Below are positions 1 through 12,586 of a stretch of 64,000 bases of DNA, piece after piece; positions within the stretch are counted from its first letter, which is position 1; each line of letters begins with the position of its first letter. This DNA is from Vitellaria paradoxa (taxonomy: Eukaryota; Streptophyta; Magnoliopsida; Ericales; Sapotaceae). The stretch covers positions 10,887,223-10,951,222 of the forward strand of contig CM034241.1 of assembly GCA_019916065.1 (NCBI GenBank). The letters are read 5' to 3'. The translations under genes were made by a program, and so were the position numbers. Below the pieces are notes generated by a model. The model searched no databases. It worked only from the letters and a program-made list of their open reading frames with translations, and was not told where the DNA came from.

Positions 1-1052
1 TAAATATTATAGAAGTAATTTTTAATGGTTTTCACTATTCTACTTCCCTTTATGGACAGTTGAAATTTAACCTCTCAAAAGAAGGAATACTAATCATTTA
101 AAGTTTTATAAAATATATTAAAACATAATTAAAACTGGTAAAGTATTAATATAATATTTTTAGTAAATGCACAGAAATATTTTTAGTAATATAATGTTAC
201 CATATGTCACATGATTGTCGCAATACGTCCGAAACCAAAAGTATTTCACAATAAAAAATTGTCTACTCATATAAATCATTAAATTAGTTATAGTATGAAC
301 CACACTTTATCACTAACAATTTTAAGGTAAATTACACTGTACCCTAATATCATACGTCTAACTAATCTCACATCGATCCCTCTAGTTTTAGTTTTAAATG
401 TAAACTCCTTACATCTACAACCAATATTTTAATTTATTTTTTGACATCTATAATTAAGATTTAGTTTGTCCTTTTCCATTAATTAACAAAGGGCCACATC
501 AAAACTTGGTTATAAAAGTAAGAGATTGATTGTTTATAGCTAGAAGTGAAAAACAAAATTAAAAATTTTTATAAAGTATAAGGATATAAGATATAATTTA
601 CCCATAATTTTGTTACTAAAAGTTATATATATAGTGATAATAATGACTACTTTAAAGGAATAACTAATTTTGAAGAATGTAATATTCTCTTAACATATGT
701 AATATAGGATTTAAATGTCTCACATCGGTAATAGAGGATATTGGTGTAATAATTTATATGCTTTAAGTAACCTTAAACCCTCTAACAACTACCTTTTTCA
801 TATGAATTTTCCTAAGGTATGCCACAAAAGACATTAGAACTTACATCATACCTCCAATTTAAATTAATGCAAGAGATGACAGTAACATTGTTGTGTTCAC
901 TGAATAAATATTTACTTTAAGAATCACATTTCTTTTACTACATTTTGATTCAAAATTCTAGAAAAAGAAAAAAAAATAAATTTATAGTAAAATATTATTT
1001 TTTTTTCTTGTTAGTATAATTATCTGAGTGTCTGATTTGAGAACTCACACAG
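1..1052 (+). other. OSC copy A intron 1, 3' part
   Basis: This AT-rich stretch ends in the acceptor AG just before exon 2. It aligns by eye with copy B intron 1 at about 60645-61534; for example, a block ending in a 'ttttcactatt' phrase occurs near position 30 and near 60690. It is therefore duplicated intron. I see no coding content. Confidence 0.75.
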
Positions 1053-4000
1053 TTGAAGAAGGAAAATCCGAGTAGAGCAATTCTTTCAGGGATAAAGCTG
1101 AAAGAAGGAGATGGCATAACAGAAGAAGCAATAGCAACAACATTGAGAAGAGCCATAAGTTTCTATTCAAGAATCCAAGCACATGATGGCCACTGGCCTG
1201 CTGAATCTGCTGGCCCACTCTTTTTTGTTCCTCCTTTCGTATGTCTTTTTCAATCCCATCACTATTTGTTTGATATAAGATAGTTAATAAAGGATAAATT
1301 ATAGCAAAAATTAGACTTATAATATGGGATTAATCATTTGTATGACATTATTTATGTTTAGTTAGTAAAATATGAAATATGATAAAAAATATGATATGAT
1401 AATAAATTTAACAATAAATAATTTTACACTTTTAAAATAATCAAGATTTTAATATTTTCAACTCTTAGAAGAGATCTTTACATAAAACTTCTAGTTCTAA
1501 ATCTTTTTATAATAATAATAATTAATAATATATATATATATATACACTTATACATATATTAGAGATATCTGATTTCGTTATACCAAGTTGAAATCTCAGA
1601 AGTTCATTTTAATTTTGAAATTTCTTTTATCTTTTAAATTACAAAAATGTCCCTGGCCCTCTCGGGTTGGGCTTGCACTTTCGATTGATAGATCGATGGC
1701 CCAAAACGGAGTGGACCCACATGAGGCCCAGAGTTCTCTTCACTCCAAAGCCGACTTCAATATGGTAATATCATTAAGAGGATAGATATAACTGTATAAA
1801 TAATTAAATAACGTCTAGCCCAACCAAAAGAGTCACTCCTATAGCTGACGCAGCATTAATAGATGCATCATGGTTTTAAGGCATTCTGTAATTCATTAGG
1901 CAACGGCAATTATAATAATTATGCTAACCGTTACTGCTATTTAAAATTATGATATGCATATGTGTAGGTTATAGCTTTGTACGTGACTGGTGGACTCAAT
2001 ACCATTCTCACAGAAGAACATCAGAAAGAGATTAAGCGCTACATTTACAATCACCAGGTTCATTTACATACGATGTCTGTGACAAGAGACTGTTTATTGA
2101 ATAAAAATAAGTTAACTTCTTTTTTATTTTCATGCAATTTTTTCCACCAAATTCTAATTTTATAATTGCTTTTGGTGTTTTTGACTTAAGCAGGTTGTTC
2201 ACATTTTTTTTAAATAATTGGCAAAATAAATACTTAAAATATATAAGATAAAAAAGTAAAAAATTTTCACATTGCATGGAGGAGGACCCACCTTGTACAT
2301 TGTAGAAAAATCGTCTCGACTCATATGAAAATTGCACTAAAACCCCTTTGTTTTTCACTTAAAAAAAAAAAAAAAAAAAAACTCTTCACTTCTTTACACA
2401 ACTGCTCACCCGGTGTACAACGCACAAGTACATAGTATCACACTGTCTTAGTTAAAATAATTTCGCAGTTTTTCAAAAAAGTGGGTTTATTTGTATTTAC
2501 CAAACCAACCCTAAGACATCTATTTTGTGCCAACTAAGCAGATTCCAAAGCAATTGACATTTGACATCATCAGCACAAACCTTAATCATATGCAAAGAAA
2601 AACAATAATCCTCTAGAAAATTCTATCAGAATTGTAGTCCAAGTATTTTTTAATATATTTTTCTTATTATATGTCGTTGCTGATCATATGTGAATTTGCC
2701 GGAAAACTTAGAATGAAGATGGAGGGTGGGGATTGCATATAGAGGGGCCCAGCACCATGTTTGGTTCATGCTTCAGCTACATTACTCTGAGGTTGCTCGG
2801 CGAAGGGATTGAAGATGGGGAGGACAAGGCGGTCGTTAGAGGACGGACATGGATTCTTGATCATGGTGGAGCCGTCGGAATTGCATCCTGGGGAAAATTT
2901 TGGCTGACGGTATGAAAGACTTCTTCAACCTCATTTTAATTTATTTTTTCTTTCTGGCCACGTTTGTTTGCACGATATAAGATGGGAGATTGGAGTTAAA
3001 TATGTGTAACTAGGGATGGTAATTTTTACCCGCTCCTACAAGCACCGGTGTGTCCTGATTTAATTAGTGTCGAAAATTTTAAATTTTATGGGTAACGGGT
3101 GGCTTAGGGTATAAAATTACATATTAAGTTTGGATTCAGGTGCGGTACATGTAATATACCGGATAAGTATTAACTGATTATCGTCTAAATTAATCACACC
3201 AATTAATCATTTATTGGGTACCATTGAGTATTATTCTGTTAACTATCTAAATTACTAGATTACTCGCTTAAAAGTTATTAAATATTCAAATTTATTACTT
3301 AATTTAAGACTTTATTTTTAAAATATATGAGTATCTGATTATCCGATTGGTTAGAAAAATAGTAGTCTATTAAAAATACAAACCGAAAACACTCCTTACT
3401 TGACGAATTCGATTACGATAGAAGTAATACCCAACCTTCATATAATCCGTTAATTGCCATTCCTATGTGGGTTCATTTATCCCATGTTTGTTATAAATAA
3501 TTAAATGGTGGGACCCCACGTGCAAAATGGATATAAAATTTCTCAAAATCTGGATTTGTGTCTCATTAAGATTTAAATATTTAGAATTAACATATCTTAA
3601 ATTACATCTTTTATTTTATTTAATACCTCACAATTAAACACCAAAAAAAATAGAAAATCAATTTTTTATTATTCTCTATCGTCTTATCACCCAATCAAAC
3701 TTAACCCACAAAGCGTTGCTATACATATATGGTGAACTATTTATTTGTTTTCTTAAAAAATAAGAACTATTTAAAAAAACAATTCGGAGGTTAACACACA
3801 ATTAAAGGGGCTTGTATTTGGTGTTTGTGCAGGTACTCGGAGTGTATGAGTGGGCAGGGTGCAACCCAATGCCTCCAGAGTTCTGGCTGCTTCCTCCCTT
3901 CTCTCCTATTCATCCAGCTCTCGACCAAATACATATTTAATATCATTCATTGAACCAATTTCAACATCACATGAGCATATATGTTAACTGTAATAAAAAA

Positions 4001-4537
4001 AATAAATAAAAAATATACTTCGAGTGTGTCCCCCTTTTGTTTATAAAAATAAATTCTTGCATTTTCAATATAAAAATCAAATTAAGATAGACACTATTAT
4101 TTTGTATAGTGTTTTTATTATTAAAATTATTTGTCAAAAAATTATACTGAAATTAGGTGAATTTCTTACGGCCTAATCACTTTATATGAAAAATCAATGA
4201 TGTGGAAAAGCTACATTATCGCTGATGTGGATAAGCTAAGCTTTTTCCAACCTTTTTTTTTATTTTTTTTTTTATTTTTAAGCCTAACGTCTTTGTCACT
4301 CTTAAATGTAAAAAAATATATATACATATATCTAACTTGTAATATTTAACACTAGAAATGGCCTGTTCGTAATGGTACAGAAGTATAATTTAAAATTTAA
4401 ATTTAAATTTATAAAATAAACATACATGAAAAATTGTAAAAATAACCTGTAAAATTTAGAATTTCTAATTAAAAGATACTAAGGTAATGATAAAAAAGAC
4501 AACCAAAGTGTAATAATAATAATAATAATAAAAGTAA

Positions 4538-4671
4538 TAATAATTCTGACTATTGAGCAAATCCAGCAGTTGAAAATATCTCAAATTTAAAATTTTTACC
4601 AAATTAATAATTCTGACTATTGAGCAAATCCAGCAGTTGAAAATATCTCAAATTTAAAACTTTTACCAAAT
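4538..4671. repeat. 67-bp tandem duplication, two copies
   Basis: Units 4538-4604 and 4605-4671 are identical except for one base (AATTT versus AACTT). The near identity points to a recent duplication. It lies in intron 5 of OSC copy A. Confidence 0.85.
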
Positions 4672-5639
4672 TCAAAGGGCGCAAAAATATATGTATTTAA
4701 AATTTAAGTATTAAGTACATTAAAATTAAACTTGTAAGTGAGAAAAAAAAAAAAAAAAAAAAAAACTTTGTGAAGGCATAGAAATATCATTTAACTTGAA
4801 AGAGAGCGTTTGAAACTCAAAAAACTCCAAAAACATTTCAAAAGTTTCTAATTTTTTCAAACTCCAAGAAAATTAAACTTCCTAAAAAATATGTCAAAAT
4901 ATTTTCAAATGAATTTTGGCAGAGTTTTTAAAAAGTTAAATTGATATTTATATAAAAAAGTTTCATAAAATTCTAAAAATTTTCAAAATTCTTAATTAAA
5001 ATTTTTTACGTGTTATTTTTATATATCTCTCAACAATTTTATATCAAATCAAAAACAAACCTTAAACCATCGTTTCAAAATAATTTTTTGCACTCCAAAT
5101 TTCAAAAAAATTTACATTTCTTAACTTTTTATTTTTTTAACACCCTCTGGTCAACTAAACTCTCTCCCCACCCCCAGCACACCCTCAGAAACCAATCAGG
5201 CCCTCCCCCCAAACCGAACCTCCCCCTCCCTCAAAACACCGAGCTCCCACGTAAAATAAAGGTCTCAATAACTGACCTTCCTTATTATATAAATATATAT
5301 ATATAATTATTTTACTAATAAAAAATTACAAATACCATTTAATTATTTGTTAAACATTCAGTTTCGTTTTGCTTTGTGTTATTTTTTAATTTCAAATGAA
5401 TCATCACTATTGTAAATATAAATCATTACCTCATCTTTCATATTTAAGTAAAAAATATATTTCTATTATAATATATATGTATGTACAAGCAGCAACATAC
5501 TAAGATATATTAACATGCCATGTTACATTTCTTTTACCATTACAAAGTGAATGGTTTTCTTGCTAGCGTGGCATAGTTGAGTTTGTTTGTTTGTTTTTTT
5601 TCCCTTCTCTTTTACCCATTCAATATAAAAAAATTGAAT

Positions 5640-6486
5640 CTATCTCTTCTTTCTTTTCACATATATATTCCTATATCTTAAACATCAAATTTTATCCAGT
5701 TTCATAATGCATAAATTTATTACAGCCACAAAAGTTATAAATATCTTTTATTATATTTTCGAATAAAATTTGTACTAAATAATTTTTTGTAATTTTCTTA
5801 ATCAGAATTTTTTATTTTTACTTTTTACCAATTTACTATATAAAGGCTAATCTCTGTGTTCTTTTTTTTTTTCCCACGTATTAATTCATGTATCTTTCTT
5901 ATTCTAAAAATCATCTCTTTCATCTAAAATGCAAACTCTCTCTCTCCAAATTTAATGCATGAAATTATTATGCTAATAAAAAAATTATTTTTATACCTTT
6001 TACTCTACTTTTGAATAAAATTTGATTAATATAATTTTCATAATTTCATATAACTCGTTATTATTCAGTCACGGAAATACTGAATTTTTTGTGGTACAAC
6101 TCTTGTTCTTCTTTTTTCTTTTTTTTTTTTCCATGCATTTATCATGTAAAAGCTATACCTTTCTCCCTTTTTGTCTCAACCCTCTCTAATTTAAATGTAA
6201 ACACACTCTCTCTCTCTAAAATATTTAATGCATTCTACTAATAAAAAATCATAAATGTCAATAAGTATCTTCAGGAGACACTTTAATTACTTCGGGTCAT
6301 TTTTTAAATTCTAATTGTACTTTATTTTTGAGTCATATATTTGTTTTATTTTGTAAACATAGTTGTAGAAATACATGTGGTACAACATTTTTTTTCTTTT
6401 TTTTTTTTTGGGTGGCTTTACAGTGTAAAAGTTAATATCTCTCTCCTCCTTATAACCCATCTTTAATCCTAAATGTAAGCTCTCTC
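5640..6486. repeat. AT-rich tandem array, period about 270 bp, left part
   Basis: Diverged units recur with landmarks: a run of CTCTCTCTCT followed by a 'taatgcat' phrase near 5940 and 6208, then 'actaataaaaaa', then 'tgtggtacaac' near 6092 and 6378, then a T-run and 'tgtaaaagctaat'. Spacing between CT landmarks is about 268-273 bp. The array is interrupted by a hAT insertion at 6495 and resumes at 9249. Unit boundaries are approximate. Confidence 0.55.
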
Positions 6487-7295
6487 TGTATCTCCAGTGG
6501 CAGAGTTAGGAATTTTTCCTTAACTGTGACATAAAATTTTTCTTAATATTCTAAACAAAATTTTTTAAAGTGTGAAATTTCGATTAAGTGTATACATACA
6601 GGTAAGATGATAAATGGTAAAATGATCATTAAGGATTCATAAGATTTCATATCTAGAGACAAACTAACAAAGTGAAGCTTCATTCGGTCTACGAAAAGAA
6701 TAAACTTAAATACAAAATATCTTTAGAAATAGTACCAATAATTCTATAAATCCAAAATAAAATGAAATGGTAATTTATTTAAAACCTAATTGAAAACATG
6801 AGAACATAAAGAGACCAAAAAAATGGGCAAAAATAATAATCACTACTACAATAATTGATAAAGATCACACTAAGAAATTCATAAAGATCACGGTTTTAGA
6901 AAAAACGTGATAAAGATTTGTGAGTTAAACTTTTTCTCTCAGTCTAATTAAAAAACTGAGATAAAAAGTTACTTTTAATACTTTTTATCTCATTTTTGTT
7001 AAAACCGTGATTGTATTTAAAACGAGATAAAAGATCAGTGGAAACCATCTCAACAAAAAACTGAGATAAAAAATTAGTGAAAACTATCTCTAGAAAAAAT
7101 TGAAATAAAAGATCAGTGAAAATATCTCTAAAAAAAACTGAGATCAAAAAGTGAGTAAAATTATATCTTAAAAAAAGCGAGATAATTAAAAGAACGAGAG
7201 ATAATATTGTTATTTTTTTCTTTATATCTCTCTGAAATAATTTTGTTTATCATCTTATATGATTTAAATTAGATTTTGTAAACTTTATTGTAACA

Positions 7296-7788
7296 TTTAT
7301 TAATTTTAATTAATTGAATATGATATAAAAACTATAATCATAGATCAATAAACAAAAAAAATTTAAATTAATGTTAAAACTAAATTTACCGAATCAAATT
7401 TAAATAATGCTAAATATATGATTATTATTTTTTTCAGTAAATATATGGAAGTAGTTTTCATAATTTGTATAACTTATAACAAGGTGAATATTAAATATTT
7501 AATATCTAATAAATAGTTAGTGTATCCTTAATATTATTTATATTTATTAATTTTAATTAATTAAATATGATATAAAAACTATAATCATAGATCAATAAAC
7601 AAAAAATTTTAAATTAATGTTAAAACTAAATTTACCAAATCAAATTTAAATAACACTAAATATATAATTATTATTTTTTCAGTAAATATATGGAAGTAAT
7701 TTTCATAATTTGTATAACATATAACGAGTTGAATATTAAATATTTAGTGTCTAATAAATATTTAGTGTATCTTTAATATTATTTATAT
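7296..7788. repeat. About 257-bp tandem duplication inside the CACTA mini-element
   Basis: Units 7296-7552 and 7553 to about 7788 share most of their sequence, including 'aactataatcatagatcaa' and 'cagtaaatatatggaagta', with scattered substitutions and small indels. It is internal filler of the non-autonomous CACTA element. Confidence 0.8.
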
Positions 7789-8417
7789 TAAAAGTGACAT
7801 TATTTTATATTTTGTTGGAAGTGATAAAAATTTAGAAATAAAAATAATAAAAATTTTCATTTTTTTGTTTTCTTAGAACTAATTTTTGAATATAATCATT
7901 GAAAATATTTTTTGTATTACAAATCAATTTTTAAAATAGTTTTCAAAAATTTTGTTTTGAACAATAATTTTCTAGAACTAAAACTAAACGCGACCTAATT
8001 ACTTTTAAAAATATAATACAAAATGAAGAAAAATATATATAAATAGTGAGTTATGATTAAATATATGCTATACACAAAGAGTAAAGGAAAATAAGAAAAA
8101 GATTTGAGATTATTTTTAATTAAATATAATAGATATTCATAAATTATTTATTAAATATTCACATTGTTCTGTATATTACTTACGATTTCAAGTTGTTGCA
8201 AAAAGTTAAAATAATTAAATAAAAGTAAATTTTTTATCATTTTTTTCCGATCAATTGATCAGGAAAAATGTAACTTTTAATTACTAATTGGTTGACAAAA
8301 GTCATAATAAATTATTGTAAAAACTTAAAATAATATAATTTTATTACTTTTAGTAACCCCTAAAGTGATAAAAATTTGTTTATATATATTAATATGCAAA
8401 ATGTATATATAAATGAT

Positions 8418-8492
8418 AGGTTGGACTAGCGGTCAACTACACTAACTTCCAAATGAATGGCAGGGGTTCGATTCTCAGCAGCAACAAAAAAA
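8418..8492 (+). repeat. tRNA-like (Pol III A-box/B-box) SINE-head-like sequence
   Basis: TGGACTAGCGG at 8422-8432 resembles a Pol III A box (one mismatch) and GGTTCGATTCT at 8465-8475 resembles a B box, at tRNA-like spacing. A short A-run follows from 8485. I cannot fold a full tRNA cloverleaf, so a decayed SINE head or tRNA-derived fragment is more likely than a tRNA gene. Confidence 0.4.
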
Positions 8493-9248
8493 TATGAAAT
8501 ATATAAGGTTGCTATAATGATAAGGTGGTAAATGGTGCTATGATGACCTGATAATAGGTTGCCATGTGGATTTTTATTATTTTTAAAATTAATCCATTTT
8601 TTCAACATGATTATTTGTTTATATTTGATCACGATTTTTTAAAAAAAGTGAGATCAAAATACATAAAAGATCACACGAGATTTCTTTTCATCTCAGTTTT
8701 TACAATAAAGATCACGCTTTTAGTATGTGATTGTTGTAAGTTTTCGATCACGGTTGTAAACTGTGATAAAAAAGAAGTGACTTACAATCTCACCTGGATC
8801 AATCACGCTTTTGTGACTAAGATAAAAAGTGAAACATCACGCCTAAAAATTGTGATGTTTATGTATTTTTGTAGTAGTGAATAATAATAATAAACACCAC
8901 GAGTAAATAAAAGAAATAGAAACTTACAACTAACTAAACTCTAGAAAGAGAAGCTGGGATTAGGATTGAGGCCTACCAAAGAATAATCAGGAGAATTGAG
9001 ATAAACAGTGAGATAGGCTGAAGGAAAATCAATTGGTTGAAAAGTAATAGAAATAAGAGTACGTAAAAGCCTACGTTTATATATATATATGTATATATAT
9101 AAGATGGGTCAATAAAACTGGTCGATTCAATAAAATTGGTGGAGTTAGAACCAATTTTGAATTTTGAGATGGGTCAAGTTGAATTTTTTTCCCTAGAATT
9201 TTGGGCGTGACGGCCGCCACCCCTCGGCTAGGTGTAGCTCTACTACTG

Positions 9249-9470
9249 TCTATCTCTCTCTAAAATAGCTAATATATAAATTCATCTAATAAAAAAATCA
9301 TAAATATCAACTAGGATACTTTAAGATATAATTTACTTCCTTTTATTTTTAAAATTTTAATTATATTTTATTTTTGAGTGGTATGTTTTTATTTTGTACT
9401 TAAGTATCTGTACAGTTTAATATATATATATATATTTTTTAAATTGGATAACTCAATTTAATAGATATTT
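9249..9470. repeat. AT-rich about 270-bp array, right part
   Basis: After the hAT right end the CT-rich landmark and the following 'aataaaaaaatcataaat' phrase reappear, as in the units at 6206-6260. This is the continuation of the array split by the hAT insertion. Confidence 0.5.
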
Positions 9471-9910
9471 TTTAAGAAGTCGATACTAATAGTTCTGATT
9501 GTTAACCGAAAAAATATTAAATGCCACCTTAAACCGATTTCAGATTTTAGCAATATTAACTTAGATTCTACAAAATAGATTCGCTATTACTATTATAATG
9601 TCGATATATATAGGTTTTTTTTTTTTTTCAATTTTTTCATTAACATATGGATATGATCTAAATATTTTTTTTTATACTTAATGTAGCTCTTTCATGAACT
9701 AATACAATATGATTTGATTTCAAAAAGTTAAAAAAAAATCAATTTTAATGAACTAATTGTTTGAAATTTTAAATACATATTTTTTTATTCATGTACAACT
9801 GAGGTACAATAAAAAAATTATGTATTTAACTTTTAAACTCTTTAATTTATTAAAATAATTTTTTTCTAATTAAAAAACTTCGTTCTAAAAATTTTTAAAC
9901 AAAAATCTAT

Positions 9911-9950
9911 AATCATACCTGTGCGATGCACAAGTCTCTTGCCAGTATAT
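9911..9950 (+). mobile_element. Possible Helitron-like 3' terminal hairpin
   Basis: TGTGCGATGCACA at 9920-9932 is a 5-bp stem with a GAT loop, followed 12 bases later by CCAGT, close to the CTAGT end of plant Helitrons. No matching 5' end was found; a decayed end or another repeat family is possible. Confidence 0.3.
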
Positions 9951-12053
9951 CCTTATTACACGAGTAAAATTTTCACATCATCCTAGCACAATGTTTTCTA
10001 CGAATAATACATAGATTATACGGGGAATAAAAATCTCCTCACACGTGATCACTATGTTCACAGTTTTCCCTCTCAAAAACTTGCACACATAAATAACAGT
10101 CAAAAAGTAGGTCGAAAGAGGCACCTGACCAAAACATTTCTGACGTTCTAATCAGCTAGAAATTTACAGAGAATTAAAAGAGAGAAGGTTTTTTTTGTAG
10201 ATAATAGTTATAAGTGTAACTTACTTCGTGATCATCTTAAATTATAAATAGGATAAGATAAAGTAGAAGTTATTTTAGGATATAGATTTTACTGTATTAT
10301 TATTTAATCTGTTTTTCTAGTAATTACTTATGACGCGTGGTATTATTTATAGAGTGACAAGTAAGATATAACATATTTAAAAAGAATAATTGACACATCA
10401 TGTCCTTTTATGGATAAAATAATGAACTAGTTATATTATAATAATTAACTAATTAAATTATAATATTACCTTATAGTTAGAACTAAACCAAAACATTAAT
10501 TCTTTGCTCTAGTGGCATATATTTGATGCCAGAAATAATCTTGTACTCGAGACCGATCATTGCAATTAATACACGAACTCAGAATGTATACTTGAAATGA
10601 TTGTCACGTATTTAGTAGATTCTTTTTGTGCTAACATAATGTACTTCTATTTTAATTTAAAAAAATTTGGCTAGTGTGTTTAAATCCAAAATTTTTAATG
10701 TCAAGACCTAATCATCGTCCAAAATGCAATGTAGGCAAAATGTTGTGTTATTGTCGATTGGTTTACATGCCCATGTCATATTTGTATGGAAAGAGGTACG
10801 TTGGTCCAATAACTTCAATAGTTCGATCACTAAGACAGGAGCTCTATGCTGAGTCTTACGACAATATTGACTGGAACAAAGCCCGAAACACTTGTGTTAA
10901 GGTTAGTTTTATTGATTGTCCATTTAATGATCTGCAAGTAAATTGAAGTTATATATACACATATAGATATATTTGTAATGTACAATGGTTAGTCGAGTTA
11001 TTAATTATGTGACTGTAGGAGGATTTGTATTATCCACATCCTCTGGTGCAAGATATGCTGTGGGGATTCCTTTATCATTTTGCTGAGCCTGTTCTAAGAA
11101 GTTGGCCATTTTCCCCGCTGAGGAAGAAAGCTCTCAAAATTGCAATGGAACACATTCACTATGAAGACGAGGATAGCAGATATATTTGCATCGGAGGTGT
11201 AGAGAAGGTACATATACATATATAGAACAGCATTAGATTATATATATATATATATGTAGAAAAATTATAGTTACTTTTTCTGAATATTTAATTAATTACA
11301 AGTAATTATTCTTAACATTTAAAATTTGTTATAACAAATTATTTCGTTCATTTGACGGTCAATGTTAAATGAAAAGTAGTTGAGGCAACGTGAAAAAACC
11401 ATTTGAGATGTATTTTTTATGCATTTAGGCTATATATATAAGTGTCTAAAATGTTATGGAGTCCTTCAAATGTTATTAATTAATAAAAAAGAAAATTAAG
11501 TTTATTTCCTGATATTATAATCCGATTTCATCTCTAAAACTGAAACCAACATTTGAAAACGAAAAAAATCAAATAAAGAAAAAATATTGTAAATTATCCC
11601 CTTCGCATATTGATTTTTTTTTCCAACTTTGGAATATTTAATGATATTATTTTTTTAATGTGACCATATTACTTTTTGTCTAACATTAATAGCTAAATCA
11701 AGAGAATTTAGTTGTAACAAACATTTTAAAGTAAAAAATGTGAGTGTAAATTTCAAAATATTAAGAGTAATTACACATAATTAACTAAATATAGATGGAG
11801 ATAACTTACCTATGTGTATAATTCCCGTAAATATTATTGATTTATAAATATTAATGGTTAATTAATTAATTTATTTTGCAGGTGTTATGTCTGATTGCTT
11901 GTTTTGTTGAAGACCCAAATTCAGAAGCATACAAGCGTTATTTAGCCCGAATTCAAGATTATTTTTGGATAGCTGAAGATGGCTTGAAAATGCAGGTACA
12001 AACATCACAATGTTCACCTCATCTGTGCCGTTATAAAAAAGGAGCATAAGCCT

Positions 12054-12586
12054 TGATGATGTCCGAATTTCGTCCGCGCACCACTAGGTTTGCCTAGTCG
12101 ATATTGTCCGACTGCTGGGCCTAAGCTCGTGACCCATAGGCTCCTTATGGCCTAACTCATGACAACCCAAGTCGATTTTGTTTCTCTCCTGAGGAAAATG
12201 CCTCGTTACTAGGGAGAGGGGTAGAAGCCTTTATTAGGTACCTCAGTCCTTGACTCCTAGTCGATGTGGGATAAGAATTGGTATCATCAGTAGCCCCCCA
12301 GTCGGTGACTGAGGGACGGAGCAGGTCATGGCCCTCCTTCTAGCGTCAGCTGATGATGTCCGAATTTCGTTCGCGCACCACTAGGCTCGCCTAGCCGATA
12401 TTATTCGACTGCTGAGCCTGGGCTCATGACCCAGAAGCTCCTCATGGCCTAGCTCGTGACCACCCAAGTCGATTTTGTTTCCCTCATGAGGAAAAGGCTT
12501 CGTTACTAGGGAGAGGAGTAGAAGCCTTTATTAGGTACCTCAGTCCCCGACGCCTAGTCAATGTGGGACAAAAATTGGTATCATCA
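12054..12586. mobile_element. TRIM-like element: two 236-bp direct repeats around a 61-bp core
   Basis: Repeats 12054-12289 and 12351-12586 have the same length, start TGATGATGTCCG, end GGTATCATCA (TG...CA, with TGATGAT/ATCATCA inverted ends) and are highly similar. The 61-bp spacer contains CCCCCC, a G-run on the minus strand resembling a short polypurine tract beside a repeat. There is no coding capacity and I see no clear target-site duplication. It is strikingly GC-richer than its surroundings, intron 8 of OSC copy A. A tandem duplication of a non-LTR sequence is the alternative. Confidence 0.55.

Larger units (their letters stand above)
6841..8879. mobile_element. Non-autonomous CACTA (En/Spm) element
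   Basis: The element starts CACTACTACAATAAT and ends ATTTTTGTAGTAGTG, inverted termini typical of CACTA transposons, flanked by 3-bp duplications AAT (6838-6840 and 8880-8882). The subterminal parts carry repeated GATCACG/CGTGATC-type motifs in both orientations. There is no transposase ORF; ORFs of about 60-106 codons inside have no recognisable domain. It sits inside the hAT element. Confidence 0.8.
6495..9248. mobile_element. hAT-like DNA transposon with a nested CACTA insertion
   Basis: The left end CAGTGGCAGAG and the right end, read on the minus strand as CAGTAGTAGAG, match at 9 of 11 bases as terminal inverted repeats. Flanking 8-mers TGTATCTC (6487-6494) and TCTATCTC (9249-9256) match at 7 of 8, as expected of hAT target-site duplications. 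The outer flanks belong to the same AT-rich array, so it split that array. I see no transposase ORF; without the nested CACTA element it is about 0.7 kb, so it was non-autonomous. Confidence 0.6.
3918..10734 (+). other. Oversized intron 5 of OSC copy A, filled with repeats
   Basis: This 6.8-kb gap between exons 5 and 6 is far longer than the other introns of the gene (about 80 bp to 1.3 kb). It holds a 67-bp tandem duplication, an AT-rich array of about 270-bp period, a hAT element with a CACTA mini-element inside it, and a palindrome near 9920. The first two intron bases are CT instead of GT; read through, exon 5 hits a stop at 3938-3940. No coding exon was found inside. Confidence 0.7.

Noticed and set aside
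8422..8475. tRNA gene
   Set aside because: A and B boxes are present but no acceptor stem or full cloverleaf can be formed.
10674..10734. Upstream extension of OSC exon 6
   Set aside because: The open frame runs 5' by chance; the acceptor AG at 10733-10734 and family homology place the exon start at 10735.
12054..12586. Cassandra-type TRIM with 5S RNA
   Set aside because: I see no 5S rRNA-like internal promoter in the repeats.
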